From NCBI GenBank assembly GCA_035712365.1, contig DASTAW010000008.1, positions 62,001 to 126,000 of the forward strand: a stretch of 64,000 bases of DNA, written 5' to 3'. The stretch comes from Terriglobia bacterium. Lineage in GTDB: Bacteria; Acidobacteriota; Terriglobia; UBA7540. The notes below the pieces were generated by a model. The model was not told where the DNA came from. It was given only the letters and a program-made list of their open reading frames with translations, and made no database searches. How positions within the stretch are numbered: the first letter of the stretch is position 1; every line of letters begins with the position of its first letter. The translations under genes and the position numbers were made by a program. This document shows positions 24,814 to 33,827 of this stretch, piece after piece.

Positions 24814-24920
24814 AAGCGAGTTGGCAAAAAAGGACGAACCTCGGGCGAGGCGGGTATGCGCCCTCACGTGGCGCGGTAAACGCGCCGCTACCTAAATGAT
24901 CCGGCGCCAGTCGCTGGTCG

Positions 24921-26348
24921 CTACTGTTCGCGCGGGGCCATCGGCCAGAGGCGCTTCTTATACGCCAGGATAAAGTAGCCGCAGATGCCGGCGCAGATGG
25001 TGGTGAAGGCGTAGACCATGAATTTCCATCCGCCCGGCTGGAAGGCGGAGCTCCCAAAGATGTAGAGCCAACCGACCAGCGCCAGAATGGCTGGAAACGG
25101 ATAGAGCCACATTCTGAAGGGCAACCTGACACGGGGCTTTCTACCCCTCAGTACAAACAAGCCAATGGTGTGCCCCACAAACTGGACGAGGATGCGAGCC
25201 ACCATCAGACCGGTGATGATCTCGCCCAGGCTGAACATGCTGGCGATTGCCGCCAGGACTCCCACAAGAATCAGCGACCGGTTGGGGAACTCTCCCGTGG
25301 GATGCAGTTTCCCGAACCCGCCGAAAAACAAGCCGTCGCGGGCCGCCGCATAGGGAATCCTGGAGTAACCCAGCATCAGAGCGAAAACCGATGCGAAGGC
25401 CGTAAACAGGATCATGGCCGTCAGCAGAATTGCCGCCCAGTGGCCGTAAATTTTCTCCATAAACACCGAGGCCACCGCGAGGTTTGCCAGCGAACCGGGC
25501 TTGACCATGTCGCGCCAGGGGACAACCGAAACGAAGCTGTAGGAGAGAAGGAAATCGATGACCGTGACGGCCAGGATGGAAATGATCACCGCATAAGGGA
25601 TGGTGCGCTCCGGCCGCTTGACCTCATCCCCGAGGTAGCAGACCTGATAGTAGCCGAGGTAATTGTAAATCACCACGATGGTGCCGTTGCCGAGGCCGAT
25701 GAGGAACGCCCAGTTCAGGTTGAAGGCGCCCGGCGGGAAATCCAGCGCCATGTGGTAATTCATGTGGATGAGCCCGGTGACGATGACCCACCCGGTGGTG
25801 ACCAGCGTGGTGATCCAGAGGACCAGCATCAATCTGGCCACGTCGCCAATCTTCCGGTAGAGGAAGATCATCACGACGATGGCGATGCCGGCAGCGACGA
25901 ACTTCATTCTCCATGCGTGGCCCGCCAAGCCAGGCCATAGGAAGGTCATATACTGCGTCATGCCGACCGTGCCGGAGGCGATCTCGAGCGGCCCGAAGAA
26001 GAGAAATTCCCAGGCGAAGAGCCACGCCATCAGCTTGCCCCAGGTCGCGCGATTGTAGCTGTCACGCAGAAAAACGTAAGTGCCGCCCGAACCGGGCAGC
26101 GCGGCGCCCAACTCTGAAATCACCAGCCCGTCGGCAATCGCCAGAACGGCCCCTGCAAACCACGCCAGCAGCGCCTGCGGCCCGCCCATTGTGGACAAAA
26201 TGATTGGCACGGTGATGAAGGGGCCGATGCCAATCATGTTCGACATGTTGATGGAAGTGGCGTTCAGGATTCCGAGCCTGCGCCGGAGTTGCGGTTGCTC
26301 TGCCATATCTTTCGCGGCCTGGGCATTGCTGTTTTCGTGTGTGCTCAT
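24921..26348 (-). CDS. Amino acid permease, APC superfamily
   Basis: A 475-residue transporter with about 12 hydrophobic segments. The first helix has the APC signature MSNMIGIGPFITVPIILSTMGG; ADGLVISELGAALPGSGGTYVFLRD follows, the conserved second and third helix region. GHWAAILLTAMILFTAFASVFALMLGYSR supports the later core helices. It imports an amino acid or amine by proton symport or exchange; the substrate cannot be read from sequence. ATG 26348 is chosen because GAGG precedes it, whereas the upstream GTG at 26360 overlaps that site. It is separate from the purine genes by 140 bases. Confidence 0.9.
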   Translation of the reverse strand: MSTHENSNAQAAKDMAEQPQLRRRLGILNATSINMSNMIGIGPFITVPIILSTMGGPQALLAWFAGAVLAIADGLVISELGAALPGSGGTYVFLRDSYNRATWGKLMAWLFAWEFLFFGPLEIASGTVGMTQYMTFLWPGLAGHAWRMKFVAAGIAIVVMIFLYRKIGDVARLMLVLWITTLVTTGWVIVTGLIHMNYHMALDFPPGAFNLNWAFLIGLGNGTIVVIYNYLGYYQVCYLGDEVKRPERTIPYAVIISILAVTVIDFLLSYSFVSVVPWRDMVKPGSLANLAVASVFMEKIYGHWAAILLTAMILFTAFASVFALMLGYSRIPYAAARDGLFFGGFGKLHPTGEFPNRSLILVGVLAAIASMFSLGEIITGLMVARILVQFVGHTIGLFVLRGRKPRVRLPFRMWLYPFPAILALVGWLYIFGSSAFQPGGWKFMVYAFTTICAGICGYFILAYKKRLWPMAPREQ

Positions 26349-26525
26349 CAACCTCACCACCTGAATTGTTCGCTTTGCTGCGTTGCGCGTCCGGGGACGT
26401 AAAGGCGCGATCTGCGGGCCTTCAGGAATGCTAAACCACTATGTGATGGAATGGAACAGAATTTGACTCCGACCGAGGACACCCTGGTGATTTCGGCTTG
26501 GTGCTCCGCACGCTTTCGGTCTTTG

Positions 26526-29030
26526 CTATTTGCTTTGTGGCCGCCCCACGTAACGCCGGTTCTCATCCAGATGGAAAGCGGTCGGCACCGCGCCGCGCAC
26601 AGCAACCGTGGTCTGCTCCTCAGCCGGAAGCCCATCCACGCCGTCAACGGCCAACTTCACGTTGTAGTCGGAAGCTCTGGTGAACGTGTGACTGACCTCC
26701 GGCCCCGTGGCCGAAGTTCCATCGCCGAAATCCCAATGATACGAGAGCGCCGGAACGCCATCGGCGGCAGCAATCGCCTGGAGCTTGACGGCTTGGCCGG
26801 TGCCGGCGGAAGCTGGCGCGTTCAGCGTGACGGAAGGCGCAGCGGCCGGAATCGACGAATTGATGATCTTAATCAACCGCACCGAATGCGGCGGCTGCTG
26901 GCTGATGCTGATGCTGCCGGACTCGATGGCAACCGGCGCATCATCGTGGAGCGCGTTAAGGGCTTGGTATGAACCACCCTCTGCCAGACCGAGGTCTGTG
27001 AGCTTAATGACGTGCGAGCGCGGCCCGTCCGTCCAGTTGAAGACCGCCAGCATCGACTGCCGTGCGTCCTCCTTCAGAAAATATTCGCTGGGCATCTCGT
27101 CTTGAGCGGAAAAGCTCATCAGGTCGAGCGGCGTGGCTGCGCGGCGCAGCTCCACCATGCTCAGCAGATCCTTGTTTTCCACCAGCGCCAATCGATCAGG
27201 CGCGGAAGCCAGCGTCGGGAGATCGTCACCGACGTCGTACATTCCTCCGGCAACCGCCGCAATCACGGCTTGCACATCAGCCTCTTCCAGACTCAGAGGC
27301 TGTCTTCGGTTATGCCATGTCTGTTGCGGCTCCACTTCGGTTGAAACGCTGAAGGCGTCGGGGTCGCTGATATAGAAATTCCGGTTCATGTAATATCGCG
27401 CGGCGATGTTGGGATCGGCATCCTTGCTGGCCCTGAAAGAATGGCCCGTGTCCGGGGCGATGCGTCCTTCATCCACCAGCCCAACGGGAACCAACATGGC
27501 GCTGCCATCCTTGTCGAGCAGTACGCCGTCGCCCACAGCGTCGCGGATGATTTTCAGTCCGATCCGTTCCGCTTCAAGAGCGGTGGTGTGCGGGCGATAG
27601 AAGTAGCCTTCAATCGCCGAAGAATCCATGAAGTCGAGTTTGATATAACGCACACCCCACTGGCGCGTCAGCACACGATAGGTCTCGCGGAGATACTTCT
27701 GCGCTCCGGGATTGGTGGTGTCCAGGGAGTAGAGCGGATCAGCGCCACGGTGCACGGAACCGATCTGGATCGGCTGCCCCTTCGCGTCATGCACCAGCCA
27801 ATCCTTGTGATGCTGGTAAACCCAGGCGCGCTCCGACACTTCAAACGGCGCGGTCCAGACGCCCAGGTGCAAACCCATCTGGGTGATTTTGTAACCGAGA
27901 CTGCGCATGCCGTCGGGAAATTGCGTCGCGTTGGCGGTCATGAATTCGCCGCGGGCGTAGTCGTAGCCTTCGTCGATGTGGCAGAAATTGAAGCCGAGAG
28001 ACTCGAGATGTTTCGCAAGCCAGTCGGCGTTCGTCAGGACCTCGCCTTGAGTAATGCCGCCGTAAAACGCCGTCCAACTCCACCAACCCATGGGCGGCTG
28101 GCTTGAAACTCGCGCGTGGTGCAAGCGCTGCACGGCCGCTCCGTAGGCTTCCAGTTGCGCGTGATAGTCGGCGCCCGCGGCAAACATCACGGTTTCTGAA
28201 CTCAACTGTTTGCCAGGTGCAACGGGAAGGCTCAATTCCACGCGCTGGGCGGGCGCGATGTGGTCCCTCAGAAGGACGGCCTCGGTTGTGCCCGTGGAGT
28301 CCACGGTAAACGAGCCGATGCTTGAAGACCCCATGGGAGGTTTTTGCACTTTCAGATGGAGCGCCGTCATGAAGCGGTCTTCCGTGAGCGCGGCCACCAG
28401 AAGACTCTGCTTGCTCTGCAGGTTGTAGATCAGAGCGTCGCGCACTCCGAAATATGTTCCGTTGGGCGCCTGGTCAAGGCCGCCGATAGGGATGGTGGGA
28501 TCTTCCGTGAAACTTTCAAACATAAAACGGTCCGTGGCTTCCGTGCTCCCCAGGTTGATTCGCGGGTTGCCGATGGCATCGACGTCGCGGATGGATTCGA
28601 CGGACACAGTTTTCGTCATGTGGTTCAAGACTTCAACCTGCACCGTTCCGTAAGGAAGATCGCGGTACAGGCGCAGAATACAGACGAGATCGGGGGAAGA
28701 GCTGAGACCGCTGAAGGTAATCGTGGCCTGCTCTCCCGAGCCCAGGCCATCCTCGAAAGTGTTTTGGGCCGTCTGATGGTGCGGATAGTCGCTCGAACGT
28801 ACCCAGCGATGATTGATCTCTGCGCCAACACTTGCTTCAAGTACGGGGGCCTGCAAATGGTTGGCGCTGATTGCATATGATCCGTTAGCCGGGTTGATGA
28901 TGATGGTCAACTGCGAATTGTGGAGCGAAACCGCTGCGGATGCTGAGCCTGGCATTGCAAATACGACCACGAAGAATAAAAACAGAGCGAGACAACCGAA
29001 AAGGTGAAGCTTCGCTGCCGGATTTTTCAT
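26526..29030 (-). CDS. Secreted alpha-galactosidase-like glycoside hydrolase (clan GH-D) with PKD domain
   Basis: An 834-residue exported protein. A Sec signal peptide covers about residues 1-33 (hydrophobic core ending ASAAV). An N-terminal beta-sandwich precedes a TIM barrel that begins PPMGWWSWTAFYGG; FCHIDEGYDYARG and the nucleophile segment YIKLDFMD are present, matching melibiase-type retaining enzymes (GH27/GH36). A beta domain follows. The last 90 residues are a PKD domain with YHWDFGDGTSATGPEVSHTF, probably for polysaccharide binding. The likely job is release of alpha-linked galactose or a similar sugar outside the cytoplasm. It may be the last gene of the minus-strand sugar locus. 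Confidence 0.83.
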   Translation of the reverse strand: MKNPAAKLHLFGCLALFLFFVVVFAMPGSASAAVSLHNSQLTIIINPANGSYAISANHLQAPVLEASVGAEINHRWVRSSDYPHHQTAQNTFEDGLGSGEQATITFSGLSSSPDLVCILRLYRDLPYGTVQVEVLNHMTKTVSVESIRDVDAIGNPRINLGSTEATDRFMFESFTEDPTIPIGGLDQAPNGTYFGVRDALIYNLQSKQSLLVAALTEDRFMTALHLKVQKPPMGSSSIGSFTVDSTGTTEAVLLRDHIAPAQRVELSLPVAPGKQLSSETVMFAAGADYHAQLEAYGAAVQRLHHARVSSQPPMGWWSWTAFYGGITQGEVLTNADWLAKHLESLGFNFCHIDEGYDYARGEFMTANATQFPDGMRSLGYKITQMGLHLGVWTAPFEVSERAWVYQHHKDWLVHDAKGQPIQIGSVHRGADPLYSLDTTNPGAQKYLRETYRVLTRQWGVRYIKLDFMDSSAIEGYFYRPHTTALEAERIGLKIIRDAVGDGVLLDKDGSAMLVPVGLVDEGRIAPDTGHSFRASKDADPNIAARYYMNRNFYISDPDAFSVSTEVEPQQTWHNRRQPLSLEEADVQAVIAAVAGGMYDVGDDLPTLASAPDRLALVENKDLLSMVELRRAATPLDLMSFSAQDEMPSEYFLKEDARQSMLAVFNWTDGPRSHVIKLTDLGLAEGGSYQALNALHDDAPVAIESGSISISQQPPHSVRLIKIINSSIPAAAPSVTLNAPASAGTGQAVKLQAIAAADGVPALSYHWDFGDGTSATGPEVSHTFTRASDYNVKLAVDGVDGLPAEEQTTVAVRGAVPTAFHLDENRRYVGRPQSK

Positions 29031-29153
29031 GTGGCACCCTGCCCTGAATTGGGATTATGACTGCGCAGATCGCCCGCCTCAGCCCGAGTTGAGAGGAATA
29101 CAAGAGAATAGGCTGACAGTGTGGACAATCACCGGTGGCAATGAACCGTGGAA

Positions 29154-29798
29154 TCAGGACTGATGTTCCGGATGGGTGCACGCCCCCGGGAACGACGTGT
29201 TGTAAGTATCTCCCTGGTACTGCAATTCCTGGTCGAGGCCGATTTTTGACGAGTAGTATCCGAAGATCGTCAATCCTTTAATAAAGCTGAAAGCTTCCAC
29301 ACCGGCCGCATCTTCCGGTTGCGCTTTCGAAGGGTCGGCAAGGGGCTTCAGCAATTCAGTCTGTTCGGCTTCAGTGAGGCTGATAAACGGCTTGTTGTGG
29401 AGCGCCAGGCTGCGGCCATCGAACCATGCCAGCGCCTGAATAATTTCCTGCTGATTTTTCGAACTCTCTTCGTTGTATCTCAAGTCCAAGTAGCGATTCA
29501 CCAGCGCCGCTTTGGCCCCGGGCGTATCCGTCGTCGGGATAATCAGATCGCTCAGGGCGATCAGCGTTTCGTTCTGGTGGGCGTCAAAGAACTGCGGCTT
29601 CCAGTTTGCGCCGGTCTGTGCGATAGCGTCCACGTCATCCGGTGACATATCCATCCCGGGCATGCCGGACATGGCGGTGCGAGCCGGCTGCGCCTGCCCG
29701 AGAATCGGCAGCGTCGTCAGGCCTCCGGCGCCCATCACCAGAGTTTTCAGCACGCCGCGACGTCCCTGATTGGTTTCCTCTTTGTTTTGCTTTGTCAT
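29154..29798 (-). CDS. Gluconate 2-dehydrogenase subunit 3-type protein (Tat-exported)
   Basis: A 214-residue protein. The N-terminus has a twin-arginine signal (GRRGVLKTLVMGAGGLTTLP). The mature part fits gluconate dehydrogenase subunit 3, with LIALSDLIIPTTDTPGAKAA and a Leu/Glu-rich helical region. In the known family this small subunit carries the flavoprotein across the membrane by the Tat route. It lies 38 bases downstream of the GMC flavoprotein, its expected partner. GAGGAG precedes ATG. A short Met-rich stretch (MSGMPGMDMS) follows the signal and could bind copper; that is inference. Confidence 0.85.
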   Translation of the reverse strand: MTKQNKEETNQGRRGVLKTLVMGAGGLTTLPILGQAQPARTAMSGMPGMDMSPDDVDAIAQTGANWKPQFFDAHQNETLIALSDLIIPTTDTPGAKAALVNRYLDLRYNEESSKNQQEIIQALAWFDGRSLALHNKPFISLTEAEQTELLKPLADPSKAQPEDAAGVEAFSFIKGLTIFGYYSSKIGLDQELQYQGDTYNTSFPGACTHPEHQS

Positions 29799-29836
29799 GA
29801 CGGTGCTCCTCGTTTTCCTGGATTAACCCGGCGCCC

Positions 29837-31507
29837 CTAGCTGAGGTCTCCGGTGCGCATCTTTTCGGCAATGTAGTCGGCGGTCCGCAGGGAGAGCGCG
29901 AGAATGGTGAGCGTCGGATTCTTCTCCGTGGAATTCACAAAGCACGAAGCGTCCGCCACAAAAAGGTTCTTGATGTCATGCGACTGGTTGAATTTGGTCA
30001 GGTACGATGTTTTCGGATCGTCTCCCATTCTTGCCGTTCCGGCCGAATGGATGCTCCATCCTGGCGGCAGAGGCGTGGTCCTCTCACCGATGATCTCAAT
30101 CCCCGCCTTTTCAAACATCTCCCGCTGCGCGTCATTAGCATCACGACCCATGGCCAGTTCGTTCGGCCCCCACTCCACTTCGAACTTCAGGACGGGAATG
30201 CCCCAGGCGTCACGCACGGCGGGATCAATCTCCACGTGGTTTTCGGCCCTTGGCACCACTTCACCGAACGAGCCGATGCTGATTACCGTCGCGTAATATT
30301 TTTTCACTTCTTCTTTGAACTCGGCGCCGAAACCAGGAATTTTGTTGGCAAAGCCGGGAAACTCGCTGCTTCCACCGCCGCCCTCATACCCGTACCCGCG
30401 CACAAAGTCCTTTGACTTCTCTTTCAGGTTGCGGAAGCGCGGGATGTAAATGCCTCCGCCTTCCGGGTGTGCGTCGCCACCGCGGTTGGTGTTCCCTTTC
30501 AACCTCGGAATGATTCCAGAGATGCTGCCGGCCATGATCTGTTCGCAGAAATATTTGCCCAGCACGCCGCTGGAATTGCCCAGGCCGTCCGGATGATCGT
30601 CGTTCCTGGAGTTCAGCAGGATGCGCGTGCTGTCGAGTGTTCCCGCGCCCAGCACGATCACCTTGCCGTAAACCTCTTCCACCTGGCGCGTGATGCGGTC
30701 GATAAAAACTACGCTCTTGGCGCGATTCTCGCTGTCGGTTGTCACCCTCCAGACCACGGCGTTGGTGCGCGTGGTCAGGTTGCCTGTCTTTTCGGCAATC
30801 GGCAGCAGCACGCCCGCCGAACTGAACGAGGCAGCGACGTTGCAAACCCGCCCGCAGTGCCCGCACCAATGGCACGGAACGCGACCGTGGAAGCCCGGCT
30901 TGGTCACCGTGGCCGAGCGGCCCTGAATCACCGGGCGGCCCGCAAACTTGCTCTCAATCTGCCCCCTGAAAATGTTTTCCGCGCAGGTCAGGGGAATGGG
31001 GGGAAGAAAATGGCTGTCGGGATTGTTCTCCAGATGGTCCGTATGGCCGCAAACCCCGATCCAGTCCTCCACCTTGCTGTAGTAGGGTTCAACGTCTTCG
31101 TAGGAGATGGGCCAGTCCGAGCCGGCGCCGTCGTGGCTGGCGGCCTTGAAGTCCTGCGGGCTGAAGCGCAGCGAAACGAGCCCCCAGTGGAGGGTCTTGC
31201 CGCCGACGGCTTGAGCCCGCACCCACACAAACTTCTTACCCGTATAGGGGTTTTCAAGCTCATTTACAAAGTGCTTTTTGTTCCACTCGTCGGCCGTGTA
31301 GTTATACATCGCCCGCTCTGACGGCCGGACGCGGCCCCGGAAGGGAAAGTTATAGGGCTTGCGGTGATGCTCGAAATCGGTCGCAATATTGAACTTCGGC
31401 CCGCGCTCCAGCATGAGGACCTTCAGCCCCTTCAGGCACAATTCGGTGGCCGCCATGCCGCCGGCAGCGCCGGATCCCACAACTACAACGTCGTAAACTT
31501 TGGCCAT
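29837..31507 (-). CDS. GMC-family flavoprotein dehydrogenase (gluconate/sugar dehydrogenase large subunit type)
   Basis: A 556-residue GMC oxidoreductase. The FAD-binding VVVGSGAAGGMAATELCLKG opens the protein; LTTRTNAVVWRV and VIVLGAGTLDSTRILLNS lie in the middle. The C-terminal catalytic region has HSAGTARMGDDPK and the NPTLTILALSLRTADYI end. A Cys cluster CHWCGHCGRVC (about residues 215-225) resembles the iron-sulfur site of periplasmic gluconate and FAD-glucose dehydrogenases. It has no signal of its own and is expected to ride with the Tat subunit encoded just downstream. No cytochrome c subunit gene is in the window. AGGGAGG precedes ATG. Confidence 0.88.
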   Translation of the reverse strand: MAKVYDVVVVGSGAAGGMAATELCLKGLKVLMLERGPKFNIATDFEHHRKPYNFPFRGRVRPSERAMYNYTADEWNKKHFVNELENPYTGKKFVWVRAQAVGGKTLHWGLVSLRFSPQDFKAASHDGAGSDWPISYEDVEPYYSKVEDWIGVCGHTDHLENNPDSHFLPPIPLTCAENIFRGQIESKFAGRPVIQGRSATVTKPGFHGRVPCHWCGHCGRVCNVAASFSSAGVLLPIAEKTGNLTTRTNAVVWRVTTDSENRAKSVVFIDRITRQVEEVYGKVIVLGAGTLDSTRILLNSRNDDHPDGLGNSSGVLGKYFCEQIMAGSISGIIPRLKGNTNRGGDAHPEGGGIYIPRFRNLKEKSKDFVRGYGYEGGGGSSEFPGFANKIPGFGAEFKEEVKKYYATVISIGSFGEVVPRAENHVEIDPAVRDAWGIPVLKFEVEWGPNELAMGRDANDAQREMFEKAGIEIIGERTTPLPPGWSIHSAGTARMGDDPKTSYLTKFNQSHDIKNLFVADASCFVNSTEKNPTLTILALSLRTADYIAEKMRTGDLS

Positions 31508-31699
31508 TCAGGCCTCCCTGTAAGGATGAGTCTATTAACTGCTGATCAAAGCCTTTTATCAGCGCTCTAGCTGCGCCGCTCTGATTGTCAATGCATCACA
31601 GTCTGCCAGGCCATGCCTGTGATTGAGGCAGCGGTCAGACAAACCATCATTTGATTTACGCGCCCGCCAGCCTTTCGCGAAACGACGCCGCAACGCTGC

Positions 31700-32398
31700 T
31701 CAACAGGAAGAGCAGAACGCGCCCAGCAAACCCACGGCCTCTCTGTCAGCAGAGAGCAGATGCGGTCCCAACGGCGAACCCAGAAAGACCAGCGTTCCTT
31801 TCCCGATCCGGCGTTGGACGGCAACCGGTAATTTCTGGAACCGGGCAATCGTCTCACCGTAGCCGTCGCGGACGGGAACAACCCGGCTGAAATCACGAAC
31901 CTTTGTTACAACGGGCCAGTGGTAATCAACGTAGGGTGCTTGTTTGAACGAGTCTGCGGAATCCCATAACCGGACGGGATCATGAAGGCCCACTCCGAAC
32001 ACTGACCTTATAACACGCTTATGAATCTCAAATTCTTCCGGCTCCAGGAATGCCGCCCCGGTTTCATACACGACGACCGACCCGCTCTCGAGATAATTTT
32101 TCAGCTTGCTTATGGCCGCCGATTCTGTAGAAACAGCGGCTGGCACGAACATCATGTGCGCAGGCGCGAGCGCGTCAATGAAACTCTGGCGCCAGGAAAT
32201 GCTCAATCCGGAGAGCGCTGCTGCATAACCTGCAGGCGACTCACGCAACGGACAGGCCGGCCCAGGATCAACCACAACGCACCGGGAGGGCCGTCGCGCA
32301 CCCTCAGAGAGAAGGCTACCCAGCCCCGCAGCGCCGGCCACTCCAGCCGCGGAAGCGCCCGCCGCAAGTCCCAGAAATTCGCGTCGCGAAATGGGCAT
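31700..32398 (-). CDS. Tat-signal protein, unknown function
   Basis: A 232-residue protein with a clear twin-arginine signal MPISRREFLGLAAGASAAGV. The mature domain contains VVVDPGPACPLRES, VVYETGAAFLEPEEF and GKGTLVFLGSPLGPHLL, suggesting a Rossmann-like or glutamine-amidotransferase-like (ThuA/BPL-type) fold with no evident catalytic triad. ATG 32398 is 1 base after the stop of the sugar isomerase, so translation is coupled. I do not recognise the family; export together with the sugar genes hints at periplasmic carbohydrate work. Confidence 0.6.
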   Translation of the reverse strand: MPISRREFLGLAAGASAAGVAGAAGLGSLLSEGARRPSRCVVVDPGPACPLRESPAGYAAALSGLSISWRQSFIDALAPAHMMFVPAAVSTESAAISKLKNYLESGSVVVYETGAAFLEPEEFEIHKRVIRSVFGVGLHDPVRLWDSADSFKQAPYVDYHWPVVTKVRDFSRVVPVRDGYGETIARFQKLPVAVQRRIGKGTLVFLGSPLGPHLLSADREAVGLLGAFCSSC

Positions 32399-32399
32399 T

Positions 32400-33239
32400 C
32401 TAAACCCTGTTGGCAATCAGGCGGTCAATGGCCGCTGCGGTGTCATAAAACTGCTGGTCTTCCGCGTAGTGGTATCGCCGTTCCATTTCTGCCACCAGCC
32501 ACCCATCGTACCCCACCTTGTTGATGGCGGCGCGGATGGCCTTCCAGTTGTTGTCGCCAAGGAAAATGTTGGTGTAAACGCTGTCGTGGCCGCAACGGCC
32601 GCGCTGTTTCATGACGTCTTTTAGATGGATCCGCGTGATGCGCGGCCCCATCATTTCAATCCACTGCTCCGCAAAGCCATCGTCATGAATGTTGCCTACG
32701 TCCAGATGGATGCCTACCGAAGGCTCGTTGATGTCCTTGAGAAACAGGAGAAACTCGCGTGGGCCCATCAGGAAGCGCTGCTCGGAGTTGCAATTCTCGC
32801 AGCCGATTTTGACGTTGGCGCGGGCCGCATCTGGCGCAACCGTCTTAATGGCCTCGACCGACCGGTTGTAGACTTCATCGTAGGGAATCTCTTCCGTCAC
32901 CAGTCCCGCCACCACCAGGATGGCATCCGTGCCGAGGATCTGCGACGTCTCGATCTGGCGCCTCACAATTCGAATACCTTCTTCGCGCAGCTTCGTGTCG
33001 CGCGCAGAGAGCGAGTATTTCCAGTGGAGGCCGGTTGAAACGTTGGAAACCACCAGTCCGGCGTTTTCAACCTTGCGCCGAAGCTCGCGCACTTCAGCGT
33101 CGGTGGTGCTCATCTGGAACCACGGAACATCGCCGAGCCAAAGCTCGATCCCGTCGTATCCGGCCTTCTTGACTAACTCCAGCCCCTGCTCGAAACTCCA
33201 GCCCTTTGGAATTTCGTTGTCGCCTATAGATTTTTTCAA
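32400..33239 (-). CDS. Sugar phosphate isomerase/epimerase (xylose-isomerase-like TIM barrel)
   Basis: A 279-residue TIM-barrel protein of the AP endonuclease 2/IolE-like family. FEQGLELVKKAGYDGIELWL starts the barrel. Metal-ligand candidates are Glu in GCENCN, Asp in VGIHLDVGN, His in ITRIHLKDV and Glu near the end in WLVAEMERRY. Such enzymes isomerise or epimerise keto-sugars, inositol derivatives or hydroxypyruvate. The start is a TTG at 33239 with weak ribosome signal; a stop codon 10 codons upstream limits any longer choice. It is coupled to the Tat protein downstream and 130 bases after YjbQ. Confidence 0.82.
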   Translation of the reverse strand: MKKSIGDNEIPKGWSFEQGLELVKKAGYDGIELWLGDVPWFQMSTTDAEVRELRRKVENAGLVVSNVSTGLHWKYSLSARDTKLREEGIRIVRRQIETSQILGTDAILVVAGLVTEEIPYDEVYNRSVEAIKTVAPDAARANVKIGCENCNSEQRFLMGPREFLLFLKDINEPSVGIHLDVGNIHDDGFAEQWIEMMGPRITRIHLKDVMKQRGRCGHDSVYTNIFLGDNNWKAIRAAINKVGYDGWLVAEMERRYHYAEDQQFYDTAAAIDRLIANRV

Positions 33240-33368
33240 TTCGCCGCAGACCCCGGTTTCGTTAAATTACGAATGATTTCGACCGACCCATGAATGAGTA
33301 TCACAATCCGCAAGCAACATCAATCCTTTCCTCCGGTCCCTGGCCGTTGGCGTCGTCCATGTCAAGCA

Positions 33369-33800
33369 TCACTCGCCCAACACCTGGACCATGTATGTGC
33401 GAAGCAAAGGCCCGTCGTATTCCATGAAATAGATGGTTTGGCGCGAGCCGCGCACCATCCTGCCATCCTCGATGGGAAACGAACAACTGATGCCTCCCAG
33501 AATGCTCTTCAGGTGGGTTTCGGCGTTAAAGCCCAGGCGCCCATCGTAGTCGAGATAACGGCGGTGATGGTAGTTCTCATCCTCAGGAAAGAGCCGGCTG
33601 AAGTGCGTCAGGATGTCTTCTTCCAGGCACGGAATGCCTTCCGTCACCAGCAGTCCTGAAGAAGTATGCGAGGTCATCACATTCACCAGCCCCTGCTTCA
33701 CGCCGCTCTGCTGGACGACTTCTTCCACCTTTGGCGTGATGTTGATGGCCTCTTCGGACTTGCGCGACTGCACCTTAATCTTTTCAAGCTTGATAATCAT
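33369..33800 (-). CDS. YjbQ/UPF0047 family protein
   Basis: A 143-residue protein. The family hallmarks are present: HTSSGLLVTEG (usually HTTxxL), HRRYLDYDGRLGFNAETHLKSILGG, and the C-terminal GRMVRGSRQTIYFMEYDGP. Members can show thiamin-phosphate-synthase-like activity in vitro, but the physiological role is uncertain and they often occur in unrelated operons. It lies 27 bases after the amidohydrolase in the sugar operon. Cytoplasmic. AAGGCGGG precedes ATG. Confidence 0.9.
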   Translation of the reverse strand: MIIKLEKIKVQSRKSEEAINITPKVEEVVQQSGVKQGLVNVMTSHTSSGLLVTEGIPCLEEDILTHFSRLFPEDENYHHRRYLDYDGRLGFNAETHLKSILGGISCSFPIEDGRMVRGSRQTIYFMEYDGPLLRTYMVQVLGE

Positions 33801-33827
33801 GGGCTTTACCCGCCTTATTTCCCGTCC

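Noticed and set aside
23799-24815. A 338-codon plus-strand open frame antisense to purL
   Set aside because: It lies opposite a motif-complete PurL, has no ribosome site and shows shadow-frame composition; the 290-codon frame at 22890-23762 is the same case.
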